Below, piece after piece: positions 28,092-38,656 of a stretch of 64,000 bases of DNA. The translations under genes and the position numbers were made by a program. Within the stretch, counting starts at the first letter, position 1; every line of letters begins with the position of its first letter. Origin of the DNA: Plasmodiophora brassicae. Taxonomy: Eukaryota; Endomyxa: Phytomyxea; Phytomyxea; Plasmodiophorida. The stretch spans positions 124,001 through 188,000 of the forward strand of contig CP145421.1 in assembly GCA_036867785.1 (NCBI GenBank). Reading direction: 5' to 3'. A model generated the notes under the pieces. That model saw only the letters and a program-made list of their open reading frames with translations, did not search any database and was not told the origin of the DNA.

Positions 28092-28614
28092 TGCCCGCCG
28101 TGAGCTGAGAAGCGCAGGCCCATGCGGGCCAATGCCTCGCCGACTCTCTGCCGAACCACATCTTCTTGCGACGTTGTGAGCGGACGCATTCGCTGTTGCA
28201 CACCGTTGTCGACCAACTCGTCAACTGCAGACGCCCCGAAAGACCGCCTCTCTTGCCGAAGATTGCGCCGACGGGGTCGCAGTGCCCCCGACCCCGTAGG
28301 GGGAAGGGTACGGGGAAGGAGAGGGGAAGGTGCGGGGAAGGTGGCCATTTTGCAACCGGATAACGTCTTTCCTATAGATTATTTGTCAGGATAATATGTC
28401 ATATGGACCCAAAATAGAAGCATGGGAGAGCCTGATTTCGTGAGAGCACTGGAATGAACCACAATGTCGACAGGAGTCCGAACCTTCGGGACGAGGTGGA
28501 GGCTGGAATGGACTATCCAGGATGAAAGCTACCGTTTGCCTCCAAGGTCCTCATTTTTCGCTACATCCTGTCAAACATGCATGTCATATTATACGACACA
28601 ATCCACGGAGTTTG
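28092..28614. other. Gene-poor stretch
   Basis: A short minus-strand frame (28093-28348) contains VDELVDNGVQQRMRPL and EDVVRQRVGEALARM, which look formerly coding, but it ends inside the hairpin repeat and has no recognised domain. Purine-rich GGGGAAGG runs occur at 28300-28345. Confidence 0.35.
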
Positions 28615-28726
28615 GGGCTAAATCGGGGCACGCAGTTTGTCTAAATATAGTCCAGGACCGTCAGGTGGGCGGTGGCAGCACGTTGATGTAGGGAACGAGA
28701 CGCTATAAATAGAGCCCCGCTCTACA
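28615..28726 (-). repeat. LTR fragment (family starting TGTAGAGCGG)
   Basis: About 112 bp matching the outer parts of the LTRs at 16014-16343 and 21955-22086, including the CTATAAATAG box. It has a small GGGCGG insertion-like difference near 28670. No partner element is next to it. Confidence 0.75.
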
Positions 28727-28857
28727 ATGGTTCGCCAGACGCTAGAAAAGTTCATTTTCAAGAAATGTCATTTACTGACAAAATGTCATTAGGGCCAAAA
28801 ATGACGATTGTTCCGGTTGCCAGACGCACCCTTAAGTCCTAGGGAGTCCTATCAGGG

Positions 28858-29890
28858 CTAAGCCACTGGTGTGACAAAAATGTCGTGTTCCATTGCGCTA
28901 CATACACGCGACACAGTGCCATGGACGAAATCGTGTCGATAGAAGACGGAGTGGCACCGGCCAGGGACACTTGAGGATTCTAGGCGAAACGATCCCTCGA
29001 TTTCCGATATACCAATTTGCCGGCAGTATTGGCAGGTGCCATGCCGTTGTAGGAAGTAATCGGCACATTCCTGGTGCACCAAGTGGCCACACCCGGGATG
29101 CTGGAGCAAACGAAGATCATTCGGGAACCCACGTCGACATTTAAGGCATCTGCAGATGGTTTAGGTCATAGACAAACATTTGAACGCGTCGTACGTTACC
29201 GGATGTGTGGATGCTGGGTAGGATGCATAAAAACCAATGCCTCCGCATCCAAGGTTGGACGTGGGGTTATTTGCTGGCCCAACAGGAACGTGGACGATTT
29301 CGAGACACTCCACGAGCGTTGTTCTAATGCGTCGAAAGAAATTATGAACAGCTCGATACGTAGTACACAGGCAGCAGACAGAAGCAATACACGCTCGTCA
29401 TGTGAGAGAGCAGAGACGTGATCCCATACCCATTGGAGAATGTCTTCGATGATCTGCCATTAACCGGCACACCACATCAGCATTGACAACCGGCATACGG
29501 GCGAAAACGTAACCTAACCTGACCGTTGTCATTCATAAAATCCACGAGGACTTTCAACATCGATACATTGGCAATAGGCCACACGGACGCAGATAGCCTG
29601 CCTTGTTTCATCTCGTCTCGCATATGACCGGAGTGAATTATAGCCTGGACGTCGGTTACCTTAAACGCAGATTGGCAATCGTTTGGATATAGCCGAAACG
29701 CTTCGCCGAGGCCAATGAGTAGGGGCATCATCACATGAATAAGCGAACCGAGCGGCATGGTCTGGCGCGGGTATGAGTAGGTAGGGGAGTCGAAGATATT
29801 GGTTGGCACCCAGCAGCCGTCGAACTTTTCAGCTGAACGCGATCGGTAGTCGATATCAGACTGGCCGGCGACCAGGCCGCAATCCGCACT
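28858..29890 (-). CDS. RING-H2 finger protein, spliced (5' end unresolved)
   Basis: Three exons join cleanly on the minus strand: 29519 to about 29890, 29200-29453 and 28858-29149. The introns are 29454-29518 (65 nt, CAG|GTTAGG to GGCAG) and 29150-29199 (50 nt, GTAACG to CTGCAG). The last exon encodes CLKC, a 16-residue spacer, then CGHLVHQEC and CQYC, which is the C-C-C-H-H-C-C-C pattern of a RING-H2 zinc finger. The upstream part is helical (LLIGLGEAFRLYPND, IIEDILQWVWDHVSALS, VLLLSAACVLRIELFI). RING-H2 proteins are usually E3 ubiquitin ligases; the substrate is unknown. The tail after the RING is about 50 residues. The start codon could not be placed; sense is lost above about 29890. Confidence 0.65.
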
Positions 29891-30723
29891 CCTCACGGCA
29901 TCACTCTCTAGTGCGCGGCAGTCCGCGTGCACACTGCGCACTGCGCAGTGCCTCCTGCGGTCCTGCCTACCCTTCCCCGGCCTCCGGCCGCAGCCCGCAG
30001 CCCCCAGTCCCCAGTGGACCCTGAAGATGTAAGCTGCTCCTCGGGCCCAGTTGGCAGGCCGGTCTGCAAAACGATAAGACCCGCCGGCGCGCTGTTGAGC
30101 AGCCTCGTCTGGGGCATCCGTGAATTGGCAATATCGCCCGCGCCAGACTACTGAGTACTGACTTTCGCGACCGACAGCGCACAGAATGGGGCGGTCGGCG
30201 AGTGTCGCCCAACGGTGCGCCGCTGGGCGCAGGCGACAATGCGCCGCTGGGAATGCCCGACATCCCGAGCCGTGACCATCTGGCGAGGGCCGACGCTCGG
30301 GGCCCGCACGCGCTTGCGCGCACCAATCGAAGCTCGCGGCAACATGACGACCGAGAGACAGACGCCGCCGCCTGGGTGCCGGCCCGTCCCAGTGCACTGT
30401 GTCGCTGCCGTGTCGCTGCCGTCGCTCGGGGGAGGGATCCAGCACCACATGCAGCGAGCACTTTGCCTGATGCTGCGTCGGTCCCAAGACGCGTCGTCGA
30501 TTGGCGACAGCAGACAGGCGTGTCCCGTTCGTCCAATCGTACGGCTCGACGTCGGTCTAGTGCCGGCCGGACTGCTGGGTCATCTGCCGCGCGAGAGATT
30601 TTGTCCGGACTGAAGCAGTTTGGCCTAGACCATGTCATCCCGACCTGCTGGAAGCGGCCATATCGGACCTCGACGATCGGCATCCGGGACCAAGACCGGA
30701 GCCCACCACACGTCCAGCTTAGG
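29891..30723. other. No supportable gene
   Basis: G/C-rich sequence with overlapping frames on all strands but no consistent splice pattern or domain. It may contain the missing 5' exon of the RING gene. Confidence 0.3.
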
Positions 30724-30905
30724 TGTGAGGACTGTCCGGAATAAACCGAGAACCCCGCGACGGACTTCGCCAGTCCGTCAAAGCGTTCGTTGCATCAGCT
30801 TGCCTGGTCGTGACATTTTGACGGACTACCTATCCCACCACCCTCCTGTCGATCCCGCCTCGGCATCTCCTGCACAACGTCAAGGCCTCGGTCGCAGCTG
30901 GTCCA
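30724..30905 (-). repeat. Inverted third copy of hairpin repeat plus satellite junction
   Basis: 30724-30813 matches 28001-28091 with one difference. The match continues through CTACCTATCCCACCACCC and one partial satellite unit to about 30905. Confidence 0.85.
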
Positions 30906-30949
30906 AGTTCCAGAGTGCGTCGCGCCGGCATGAACGCGCCGATGAACCG

Positions 30950-31545
30950 TGATCATCATAGGTGCAGCTAGGCTGTGCATATGATACACACTGCCATGCT
31001 GCCGACGTCGCTGCGCGAGGGCGGCATCGGCCTCTTGGCTTTCATCGACGTGCGCGCCGTGCAACGAGCGCCGACTGGAGGCGACCCGGTCGCCGTTCGA
31101 CGCTGGCGCGACGTTCGAGACGTCGGCCTCGGTCGCGTTCCAGGCAAATTGCCGGCCGGAGGCGGCCGGCGACCTGCTCACCGACCGCCGGTTGGGTACG
31201 CCGACGTCCTGACACGACATGGCCATGGATGAGGCCGACGCGGTCGTTCACCGGGCCCCTGATCCTGGATTCGCCACGCTGTGCACGCCACCGACGACGA
31301 CGACCGGGGCCTGGGCCAGCCGGTCGCTGTCGTCGTCGACTACGCCCTCCTGGGCATTGGGTGTTAGCGATCAGGAATGTCCCTCGATCGGCAATACCGT
31401 AAAAAGCAATGTGCCGAACCCGATCCTCGAGTGCACCGAGGTACCTGAGGTCATCTACTGTGAACCTGCACCAAAACGGGCATGAATTGCATTGCACAGC
31501 TTCTCCATTACATCTGCGCGCCTGGACGGAACGGTCTCGATGCAA
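30950..31545 (-). CDS. Possible spliced unknown gene
   Basis: Two minus-strand stretches look coding: 31370-31520 (CPFWCRFTVDDLRYLGAL and FYGIADRGTFLIAN) and 30985-31226 (RQFAWNATEADVSNV, DESQEADAALAQRRRQ). They are in different frames and I could not find a splice that joins them convincingly. The lower end runs into the dispersed repeat near 30950-30984. Confidence 0.25.
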
Positions 31546-31706
31546 ACTCTATTAGTTTCCACGACCTGGGCTGCAGCTACTAAAAGCTTAACACATTCAA
31601 CGCGCCTACTGCTAGGTTAGATACTAATGGTACGGGGTTTGTTGATCGATACTTGTACCTATTCGCGCCGGGTGGACTCGTAAGCTGGTCTGCGCAGTGC
31701 TTCGCG

Positions 31707-33143
31707 ATGGTGGCGCTAAAACCGATGGTTTGCGCACTTGGGCTTGTGCTGACGGTCGCGCTACAAGGTGCTTGGGCCTCAATAACGATCTCGAGGGAGA
31801 ATGGAGGCATGGCGGAACTTCCCAGCACCCCGTTTTTGCTTGGCAACACGTCGTTTGCTGCCATTACCGCTCGGGCTGTTTTACGAATACCCGCTGACAT
31901 CGCCCAGCTAAACACGGACGCCGACGAAATTGCAAGACGCCTTGTTGACATTTCGCCTGTACCATTATCTCAAGCGTTTTTGATGATAGAGTACCAAGAT
32001 TCGTTCAATGTGGCATTGTTCTCTTCTGTATGTGCACAATGCCACTGCCCAGGACTGCTGGTTGGCAACTGCGATGGGCAGACCAAGACGTATTTCACTT
32101 GGATATCGACGCCTAATCGTCAGGTTCCGTCTGTTGCTATCACGTCACAAATCACGGCAACGATACTGGATTCGGTCTCAAGCTCTAACACGTCCTACGT
32201 GATGACGTCTGTCGGCATCGATCTTGGTTGGGAAGCACTTCAAGAGACGGCTTGGCTGATGTCGACTGCTGTTGCGTTGTATCTCGTACTTGCAATCCTC
32301 GCCGTCTTCAAAGGCATCGCGTTCGTTCTTGACGGCAACGGGGACCGTCTGTCGTTCTCACATGTGCCTAAGCCTCAGATCATAATTGTGAGTCTGCATT
32401 TCGCAGCTGCGATGGGCGACCTTCTCACGTTTTTGAACTTTGCTGCTTTAAACACGCGAGGCTTCTCCTACATCGCACAAACAGTTTTATCTCAAGTCAG
32501 CAACCCATTCTACACGTCGGCGACCATGGCAATGGCGCTTCTGCTTCGCGAAGCATCCCAGTTTGGAGTCCAAACTGTAGGTGAGCGTCTCTTCAAAGTC
32601 GTAGTGTATCTTTTGGCAGTGACGTTACTGGCTGGATCTTTCGCCGCGTATCTTCACCAGATCATTTCGTGGCGTCAATTTGCCAACATCGATCTGGAGA
32701 CGTTACTGGTGGTTATCAACTATTTCTGTGCATCCATCTACTTTATTTACTTTGGATACGCAACGACCAAGCGCCTGCTTGTTGTGAAAGGGTCGCTGTC
32801 GGACGAAGAGATTCGACGCCGCCGCCGTTTCGCTCTGCGGTTGGCGCGTAGCGGAGTATGTGGTCTCATTGCTTTTGTCAATTTGCTGGGGATCGCGGCG
32901 AGCGTTGCGACCAAAGGGTCCTTCTCGACGTTTTTCACACTGTATGGCCTGCTTGCCATCACAAGTGCGATCACCCGCATCATGGAGCTGTCGGCGTTCA
33001 CTCCAGTCGGTCAGAAACATCTGCTTGGTCGTCTCAAGGCATTACCCATTGTTCGCAACATGGCATCAGCACTGCTGGCCAGCAACAGCAGTACGGCCCG
33101 TGTTCATCCTGCATCTTCCACCCCGTTGCGTCTGCTGCCCTAA
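31707..33143 (+). CDS. Signal-peptide seven-helix membrane protein
   Basis: Single exon of 478 codons from the ATG at 31707 (next in-frame ATG 31725), chosen because it gives a signal peptide (VCALGLVLTVALQGAWA). An extracellular domain of about 170 residues follows with a CAQCHC cluster and N-glycosylation sequons (NTS, NTS). Then seven hydrophobic helices can be counted: LVLAILAVF, FAAAMGDLLTFL, MAMALLL, YLLAVTLLAG, VVINYFCASIYFIYF, GLIAFVNLLGIA and LYGLLAITSAI. This topology resembles receptor-like 7TM proteins, but no family motif is certain. AATAAA follows the stop at 33198-33203. No introns. Likely a surface or endomembrane protein. Confidence 0.8.
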   Translation: MVALKPMVCALGLVLTVALQGAWASITISRENGGMAELPSTPFLLGNTSFAAITARAVLRIPADIAQLNTDADEIARRLVDISPVPLSQAFLMIEYQDSFNVALFSSVCAQCHCPGLLVGNCDGQTKTYFTWISTPNRQVPSVAITSQITATILDSVSSSNTSYVMTSVGIDLGWEALQETAWLMSTAVALYLVLAILAVFKGIAFVLDGNGDRLSFSHVPKPQIIIVSLHFAAAMGDLLTFLNFAALNTRGFSYIAQTVLSQVSNPFYTSATMAMALLLREASQFGVQTVGERLFKVVVYLLAVTLLAGSFAAYLHQIISWRQFANIDLETLLVVINYFCASIYFIYFGYATTKRLLVVKGSLSDEEIRRRRRFALRLARSGVCGLIAFVNLLGIAASVATKGSFSTFFTLYGLLAITSAITRIMELSAFTPVGQKHLLGRLKALPIVRNMASALLASNSSTARVHPASSTPLRLLP

Positions 33144-33197
33144 ACAGAGCCTTTGACGTTCAGACTCTCGCAAACTGACTGATCCCCCAACCATCAC

Positions 33198-33203
33198 AAT
33201 AAA
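33198..33203 (+). promoter_or_regulatory. Possible polyadenylation signal
   Basis: AATAAA 55 bp after the stop codon of the membrane protein gene. Confidence 0.4.
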
Positions 33204-33540
33204 CGTTTCCCCACTGTGGCCACCTGTCATACCGCCTTCGGGAGTGCCAAGTTGCTGAAGAGAGAACGTTTTCAAATGCTCGGACGGGTCCACTGACTTT
33301 AGACCCGAAAGGTACGACGTCGGCGCCACATGTCACTACCTATATGTGCTCGTGACAGTTTGACCGATGGACGGCCGATGGACGGCCCCCACGCCACGAC
33401 CTGCCGGCGTTAACGCGCACCATCGCAGCGCCCTACATGGGTAGCGGCTACCGGGATCACTCCACGCCGTGTGATGGTGGTGTCGCCAAACTGCCCACGT
33501 ACCATTGCCGTCGCAGTCGCTGCTCTCGTGCGCGCAATCG

Positions 33541-34217
33541 TTATGCGCCGATCTGGCCAGCGATCATGGCCTGAGCAATGACGTCGACAACTTGGTAGAC
33601 GGTCGCGAACCCGTGGTGCATTTCCTCAAGGATCTCGTCGTCGAGGGAGGCCAGATCAGGATCGGCGGCCATGTTCCTCAGGAAAGTCCCGTTCCTGTCC
33701 ATTTCCGAGGAGTCACTCGCCAGTCGCGTCACTGCATCGACAATGTCAACTGGACGGCAATACCCGAGACGAATTCCTGCCACACTGCTGTACCTGGGAC
33801 AAAATGGCCAGGGGCCTGTCGTTGTGGTCCTTGCGGTTGCCGGTTGACCGTGTTGGCCACTTGCTGCAGGCACCAGGTCGCTGCATCCTGGAATGTACCT
33901 TGTCCATGCCGTCGACCGTTTCCGTACAGCCCTGCGATGCTGTCGCCTGGGTCATCTCTTCGAGATCTCGCTGCAGCGTCAACCAGCTCTTCCGATCCAG
34001 CGCGCCTAGGACGACGTGCACGTTGGGCGTTGCCGGCGGCGTTGTTGGCTGTCCTGGCTGCATTGATGGAGGGGCTGGCGATATTGCTGGTGCTGACGGC
34101 ATTAATGTTGCTGGTGCTGGCCTCGGTCAGGGACGCTGCAGCGTCCTTGTTGCTGATAGACATCCCGCCACCCTCCGCAGTACTGCTTTCGGGTGCCTCA
34201 TCTACAGTATTGCACAT
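33541..34217 (-). CDS. Two-exon unknown protein (210 residues)
   Basis: Exons 33794-34217 and 33541-33749 join across a 44-nt intron (33750-33793, CCCAG|GTACAG to GTCCAG|TT), giving exactly 211 codons including the stop. The N-terminal third is Ser/Thr/Asn-rich low complexity (TSNINAVSTSNIASPS). A basic patch (RARRPRRAG) and two helical segments follow (TFQDAATWCLQQVANTV; VDIVDAVTRLASDSSEM through EILEEMHHGFATVYQVV). No known domain. Splice logic supports a real gene. Confidence 0.55.
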
Positions 34218-34653
34218 GCAATGAGGTTACATTCGTTCGTGGCGGTTGACGATGTGCTACCGCGTTACCGGTTAGCGTGTTTGTGCTGCTGATGGCGACC
34301 GCATACGTCTTGGCCTTATGTCGCTGGATCGCACTGACGATGCGATTGTATAGGATCGCAGTGAACGCCCTTGTCATCGTATTGGGACAGGTCCACGCTC
34401 ACGCCATCGTCCATGACCGGCCTGGTATCGTCCCCAACGGGTCGGCGCCCTTCAAATCGCCCGCCGTTGACGTAACGTGCCGCCCCGGTCCAGGCCGGTA
34501 CTTCTCCTGCTTCCTCACTTAACCAATCTGACAGCTCCGGCCTGAACTTGTCGAACGGCGCCGGCTTGATATATGACGTGTTCGGCCGTGACGTCGAGGA
34601 TGTTCACGCCTGCTCACCGCACCGTTAGCTCGTGCGGCAGCCTGCTCGCGATT

Positions 34654-35400
34654 TCACACATTCGCAAACGAATCTGGCTGTTGCCGTGGAGACAGAGGGT
34701 CCCAGACACCCTCGTGCAGAACAGGCCGGACGGTCGGCGATCCGAATGTCGGGTCTATTGGGACGCCCGCTGCCTTCGGGGGTCGCAGAAGCGTGTTGAG
34801 CGGGTCGAGCGCCAGGTTTGTGGCCAGCGCCGACGGGATCTTGTGAGGCAGGTGTTTCCAAGTCGGTATCAGAGGACCGGTTCCCAACGCGGTCGACTAG
34901 AACGTTGACGAGGTCAGAAGGCACGGCCGGACGTACAAACCGTCATACGGAGGATACAACCTGTCCAAGACGCATGTTCGATCGTGAACGTCGATGCCCC
35001 CATCTGGGTACTGGTCCACACCATGCTTGCTCATCTGGCCACCTGCCGCGCCGCCGTGCTCGCGTCGCGGCAGGTCGTGGTCCAGCACGTGGATGTTGGA
35101 CCGGCCGGGCTTCTGGCGTTTGAACCGATTCGGCCCGGCGCTCGATGCGGTCGACGACAACGTCTTCGGCGCCTTGCCACCTGCAACGGCACGACCGAGT
35201 CAGCGAGCTGGCAGAACCTGCAGACGACGTCGTCGTCGTCGTATGAGATCATTACGCGGCACGGCCGGGTCGTTCGGGATCAATGGGCTCCAGCACGCGA
35301 CCCGATTTCCTTGGGTGGCACCCCCTTGCCCGTCGACGACGTGTGCGGGGAACCACTGTTAGGTTTCAGGATGGACTGAGACGGCCGTGTGCCCCGCGTT
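34654..35400 (-). CDS. Unresolved multi-exon gene
   Basis: Three coding-like blocks on the minus strand: about 35290-35400 (TSSTGKGVPPKEIGSRAG), 34945-35200 (KAPKTLSSTASSAGPNRF ... RRREHGG-type, VDQYPDGGIDVHDRTCVL) and 34654-34900 (GPLIPTWKHLPHKIPSAL, VLHEGVWDPLSP, stop after SFANV). Blocks two and three can be joined only by an unusually short 36-nt intron; alternatives are small indels. Pro/Gly-rich, no recognised domain. Confidence 0.35.
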
Positions 35401-35518
35401 GTTGGGAGCGGCTTGCCTGTTCGCGACGGTGCATCGGCCCGGTCGAACGTGGGTCTCCGGGGCGCCTGCCGCTGCCGCCGCTGCTGCTGCGCTTCGTCTT
35501 GGTACGATCGCGGACGCC

Positions 35519-36931
35519 TTAGAGGCCGGCGACCACTTTCCGATCCGGCTTTCGGAGAAAGGCCTGCTTGATACGACCTGTACGTACGGGCGGTGTGTCA
35601 GCTAGGGCGACAGCGCCCCAGCGGGATTGGCACAACGGCGTCGTACCTGCGACTGGTGCCCCGGCCCGCTTGCATACCGTTCTTCCTACTGTGCCAACAA
35701 CGACCGACGTGGGATTGCAAACGGCGTTCGCCAGGTGGTACATGTACAGTACGTGGCCCAACGACGAGCGGTTCGCCCGGCCGCGCCTTTAACGCCGAAC
35801 AGCGAATCGCGCGGATGGCGTGGGCGCGCCTGTGCTCGACGATCTGGTGGGCGCCTGCAGCGTAACGGTCTGGTACGGTCCATGGAACGCGCTGACGATC
35901 AAGTAACGATTCTTACGCCATTTACGCAGGGCAACCTGGGCTGGGCGCGCATTGTCGTCGACGGTGACCAGGTCGGTCTGGAAGCGGAACATGCGGTCGG
36001 CGAACCGGTGCTTGTCGTTGTCGACGTTTCGGTCCTCGCCGGGCAGGGCGACTTCGCCGGGCAACAGCCCGCCGGGCTTGACGCGGCTCTCGTACGCGGC
36101 GATCACCTTGGTCATCGTGGTACAGAATCGGCCACTTGGGCGACGCCCCGCCGCTTCCACCATGATGTCGGACTCGACGACTTTGAACTTATCGTCGTCG
36201 TTCAGGTCGAGGACGTCGCGCTCCAGGTGCGGATCCTCCTTCATGTCAAGGCGCGGCCGGGTGAACCGCTCGTCGTCGGGCCACGTACTGTACATGTAGT
36301 CGAGCTCGTCCTGGTGGTCGGCGCGGGCGGTCTCCTGGCCCGGTTTCTTTCCAAAGCACGTGCGCACGTGCTCGCGATGCGCAACCTCGTCGGGCAGTCC
36401 ATGGGCGCGCGCCTCCAGGTTCCACAGCAATTCCTCGTACCGGCCGCGCATGGCCATCGCGACATTGGCTGGACCAGTCCTCGGAACCGGTCGAACACGT
36501 TCTTGTTGATCGGGCCGGGAACCTTGTAGCGCGCCTCGACGATCGCATCGTGGCCCTCCTGCTCCGTCGCCAGCTTCTTGAACTTGTCCGACGCCCTTAG
36601 CTGGGCCTCGACCGCCTCCTGCTGCAGGGTCATCGTCCAGGAGGCGGACGGCCCGTGAACCGTCTCGCCGACGCGCTGCCCGACGCCTTGCACACCGGCC
36701 GGCCACGTTCGCCGGACATCGTCGGTCGCCTTGGCGGCTGCGCAGCAGCAGGCGGACGGGCGCCTCGACCGCATCGTCGTTCTGATCTGGCGCAGCACGT
36801 TCAGGACGCCCAGGCTCCAGAAGATCATGCTCCCGTGCTTGATATTGCGGCGCTACCTCGCCGTCAGGCGGGCGTCGTCGTCGCCCATCTGCAGACGTGT
36901 GGAGGTCGCAGCGTAAATGCCTGTTAACCAC
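35519..36931 (-). pseudogene. Broken unknown gene
   Basis: The N-terminal part reads in one frame (LQQEAVEAQLRASDKFKKLA, GHDAIVEARYKVPGPINK). At about 36470 sense moves one base over (RGRYEELLWNLEARAHGL, YMYSTWPDDERFTRPRLD, KFKVVESDIMVEAAGRR, VALRKWRKNRYLIVSAFHG). No intron-sized gap exists at the switch, so it looks like a one-base indel. The region around 36249-36298 has an inverted near-copy at 35742-35791. Family unknown. Confidence 0.35.
35742..36298. repeat. Inverted pair of ~50-bp segments
   Basis: 35742-35791 and the complement of 36249-36298 match at all but a few positions (CATGTACAGTACGTGGCCC and CGACGAGCGGTTC shared). They are about 460 bp apart, inside the broken gene. Confidence 0.75.
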
Positions 36932-37070
36932 CGTCAGTAGCTCGAATCCTGAGGTGGAGGCATACCGGATGTTCCTGGGAGGGCGTTCGCTCGCCTTTCT
37001 GCAGCTTCACAGGCTGTTCGTCACCAGCACGGTTGCGTCTCGATGAACCGGCGTCTGACGCGAGACCTGT

Positions 37071-37552
37071 CAAGAGGCAGAAAGCGTGCCTGATCGGTCA
37101 TCCGAGCTTGATGATGGCCTTTCTAGGAAAGTTCAAGCAGCCAACCACCGACAACGGCATCGATGTCAACGCGGACGTCTTCCGCGACGTTGGAATTGTT
37201 GATCGCTGTGTCGGTCTGTTGCTGCAACAGGGGCTTCCGCAGGACTGGTTTTGCTTTCTGGACGTTCTATGAAATGAAATAGCACTCCAGTGCACCTTGG
37301 TGAACAGCGTTAAGTTCTTGAACATCGGGCACTGGAGTTCTATCTCATTTCGCAGTACGTCCAGGAAGCAAAACCAGTCGTGCGGAAGCCCCTGTTGCAG
37401 CTGCAGACCGACACAGCGGTCAACAATTCCAACGTCGCGGAAGACGTCCGCGTTGACATCGATGCCGTTGTCGGTGGTTGGCTGCTTGAACTTTCCTAGA
37501 AACGCCATCATCAAGGTCGGATGATCGATCAAGCATGCTCATGCCTCTTGAC
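37071..37552. repeat. Long hairpin: ~220-bp inverted repeat with a 36-nt loop
   Basis: 37071-37293 is the near-complement of 37330-37552 (shared blocks include GGAAAGTTCAAGCAGCCAAC and GACAACGGCATCGATGTCAA), with mismatches at a few per cent of positions. The arms carry a coding-like minus-strand segment (FLGKFKQPTTDNGIDVNADV, HDWFCFLDVLRNEIEL), so transcription through it would give a long double-stranded RNA hairpin of a gene fragment. Confidence 0.9.
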
Positions 37553-37594
37553 AGGTCCCTTGTTGCTTGTGAAGATGCCTGAGGCAAGCGGTGG

Positions 37595-38104
37595 ATGCCT
37601 CCACAAGCCATTGCTGTGCCCGTCTTAGCAACCCTGTTGGTGGACAAGACCACAATATTCGCCAGCTTGTGGTCCGGGACCAACCTGCCAACGGAACATG
37701 TCAAATTTGTTGCAAACGGGATACAGGTTATGCGTACTGCTTCAACGTTTCCTTACAAAAGTGGAGGGTTGAACGCGCGTCGAGTCGTTTCTTTGGCGGA
37801 CACCTTTGCCGATAAATGACTGCAGGTGAGCGTGGATCAACAGATCCCGCGAGGTCTTGAACATCTCCTTAATTCGCGTTGACGTCGCCTCATAGGAGGC
37901 CTTCGGCGACTTCCCGGTCGCCAGCCCATTGCCGTTGCCCGTTGCACATCTCAAGGGGTGGCCGAGAACGTCCAAAGGAACCGCCAGGCGAGCTAATGGA
38001 CGTCCGAATTTCATCGAACGTTGACGCGTGCCAACTGCGAAGGCGTCCCCGTGTCCGCTTCGATCGCTGAAAGGCGACCACCGCAATGAGTGACACGACA
38101 CCAC
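37595..38104. other. Ambiguous coding region
   Basis: Plus-strand frame 37595-37819 (LLVDKTTIFASLWSGTNLP, VKFVANGIQVM) and minus-strand frames 37742-38104 (SYEATSTRIKEMFKTSRDLL, AHLQSFIGKGVRQRN) both look partly coding. A 72-nt GT-AG interval (GTAAGGAAAC to TTGGCAG) is possible on the minus strand. I cannot decide which strand is real. Confidence 0.25.
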
Positions 38105-38656
38105 TACCGGACGAAAGGCACCGTCGCTGTTTACCGTTTTCGTTTGCGTTCGTCTACGGGTCGCCTTCTGACAGCGTCGTGTTGTGGGTCACCCCTGGTC
38201 GGATCTGGGGTACGGCGCACGAACAGGAGCCGCCACGTGACACGACGTCGCAGCGCGACAACTGGGCCGTGTTCCTTGACCGCAGCCGGTGTCACGAGGA
38301 GCGAAACGCGAAGCGACGAGTAGTTGCGCAATCGGGGTCACGAGGAGCGAAACGCGAAGCGAGCGCTTCGTGCCGACGAAGCGTAGATGATGCGCAGTCC
38401 GCGGCACTGCGGTTGCAACGTGGCGAGCGCGTCCGCGGTCGGTTGCCAAAAATCGCACTTTTCGGGAAGTGCGCCCGGCAGGCACGTGTGCACCTGAGTG
38501 ACGTGCGTGGCCAGTGGACGCAGTCCGACGCGCACTTTCAAGAAGTGCGCAAGGCAGTCCGGACAGGACCGCAATCTGGACGTGTGGCGTTGCCAAACGC
38601 AGAAGTAGGAGATTTCCAAGCAGCTGCATCGGCATCTCATCAGCGACATGGTCAGC
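38105..38656. other. Upstream region of ankyrin gene 1
   Basis: No gene. A direct repeat CACGAGGAGCGAAACGCGAA occurs at about 38294 and 38339. The last ~150 bp probably include the promoter and 5' leader of the ankyrin gene. Confidence 0.4.

Noticed and set aside
27251-28224. Long open frames on both strands (up to about 270 codons)
   Set aside because: They follow the 147-bp satellite (49 codons per unit) and encode only the repeat; no start, domain or codon signal.
29477-30487. One long 336-codon minus-strand gene
   Set aside because: Only the last ~125 codons look coding; the upstream part is low-complexity in all frames and the 3' part continues by splicing into the RING exons.
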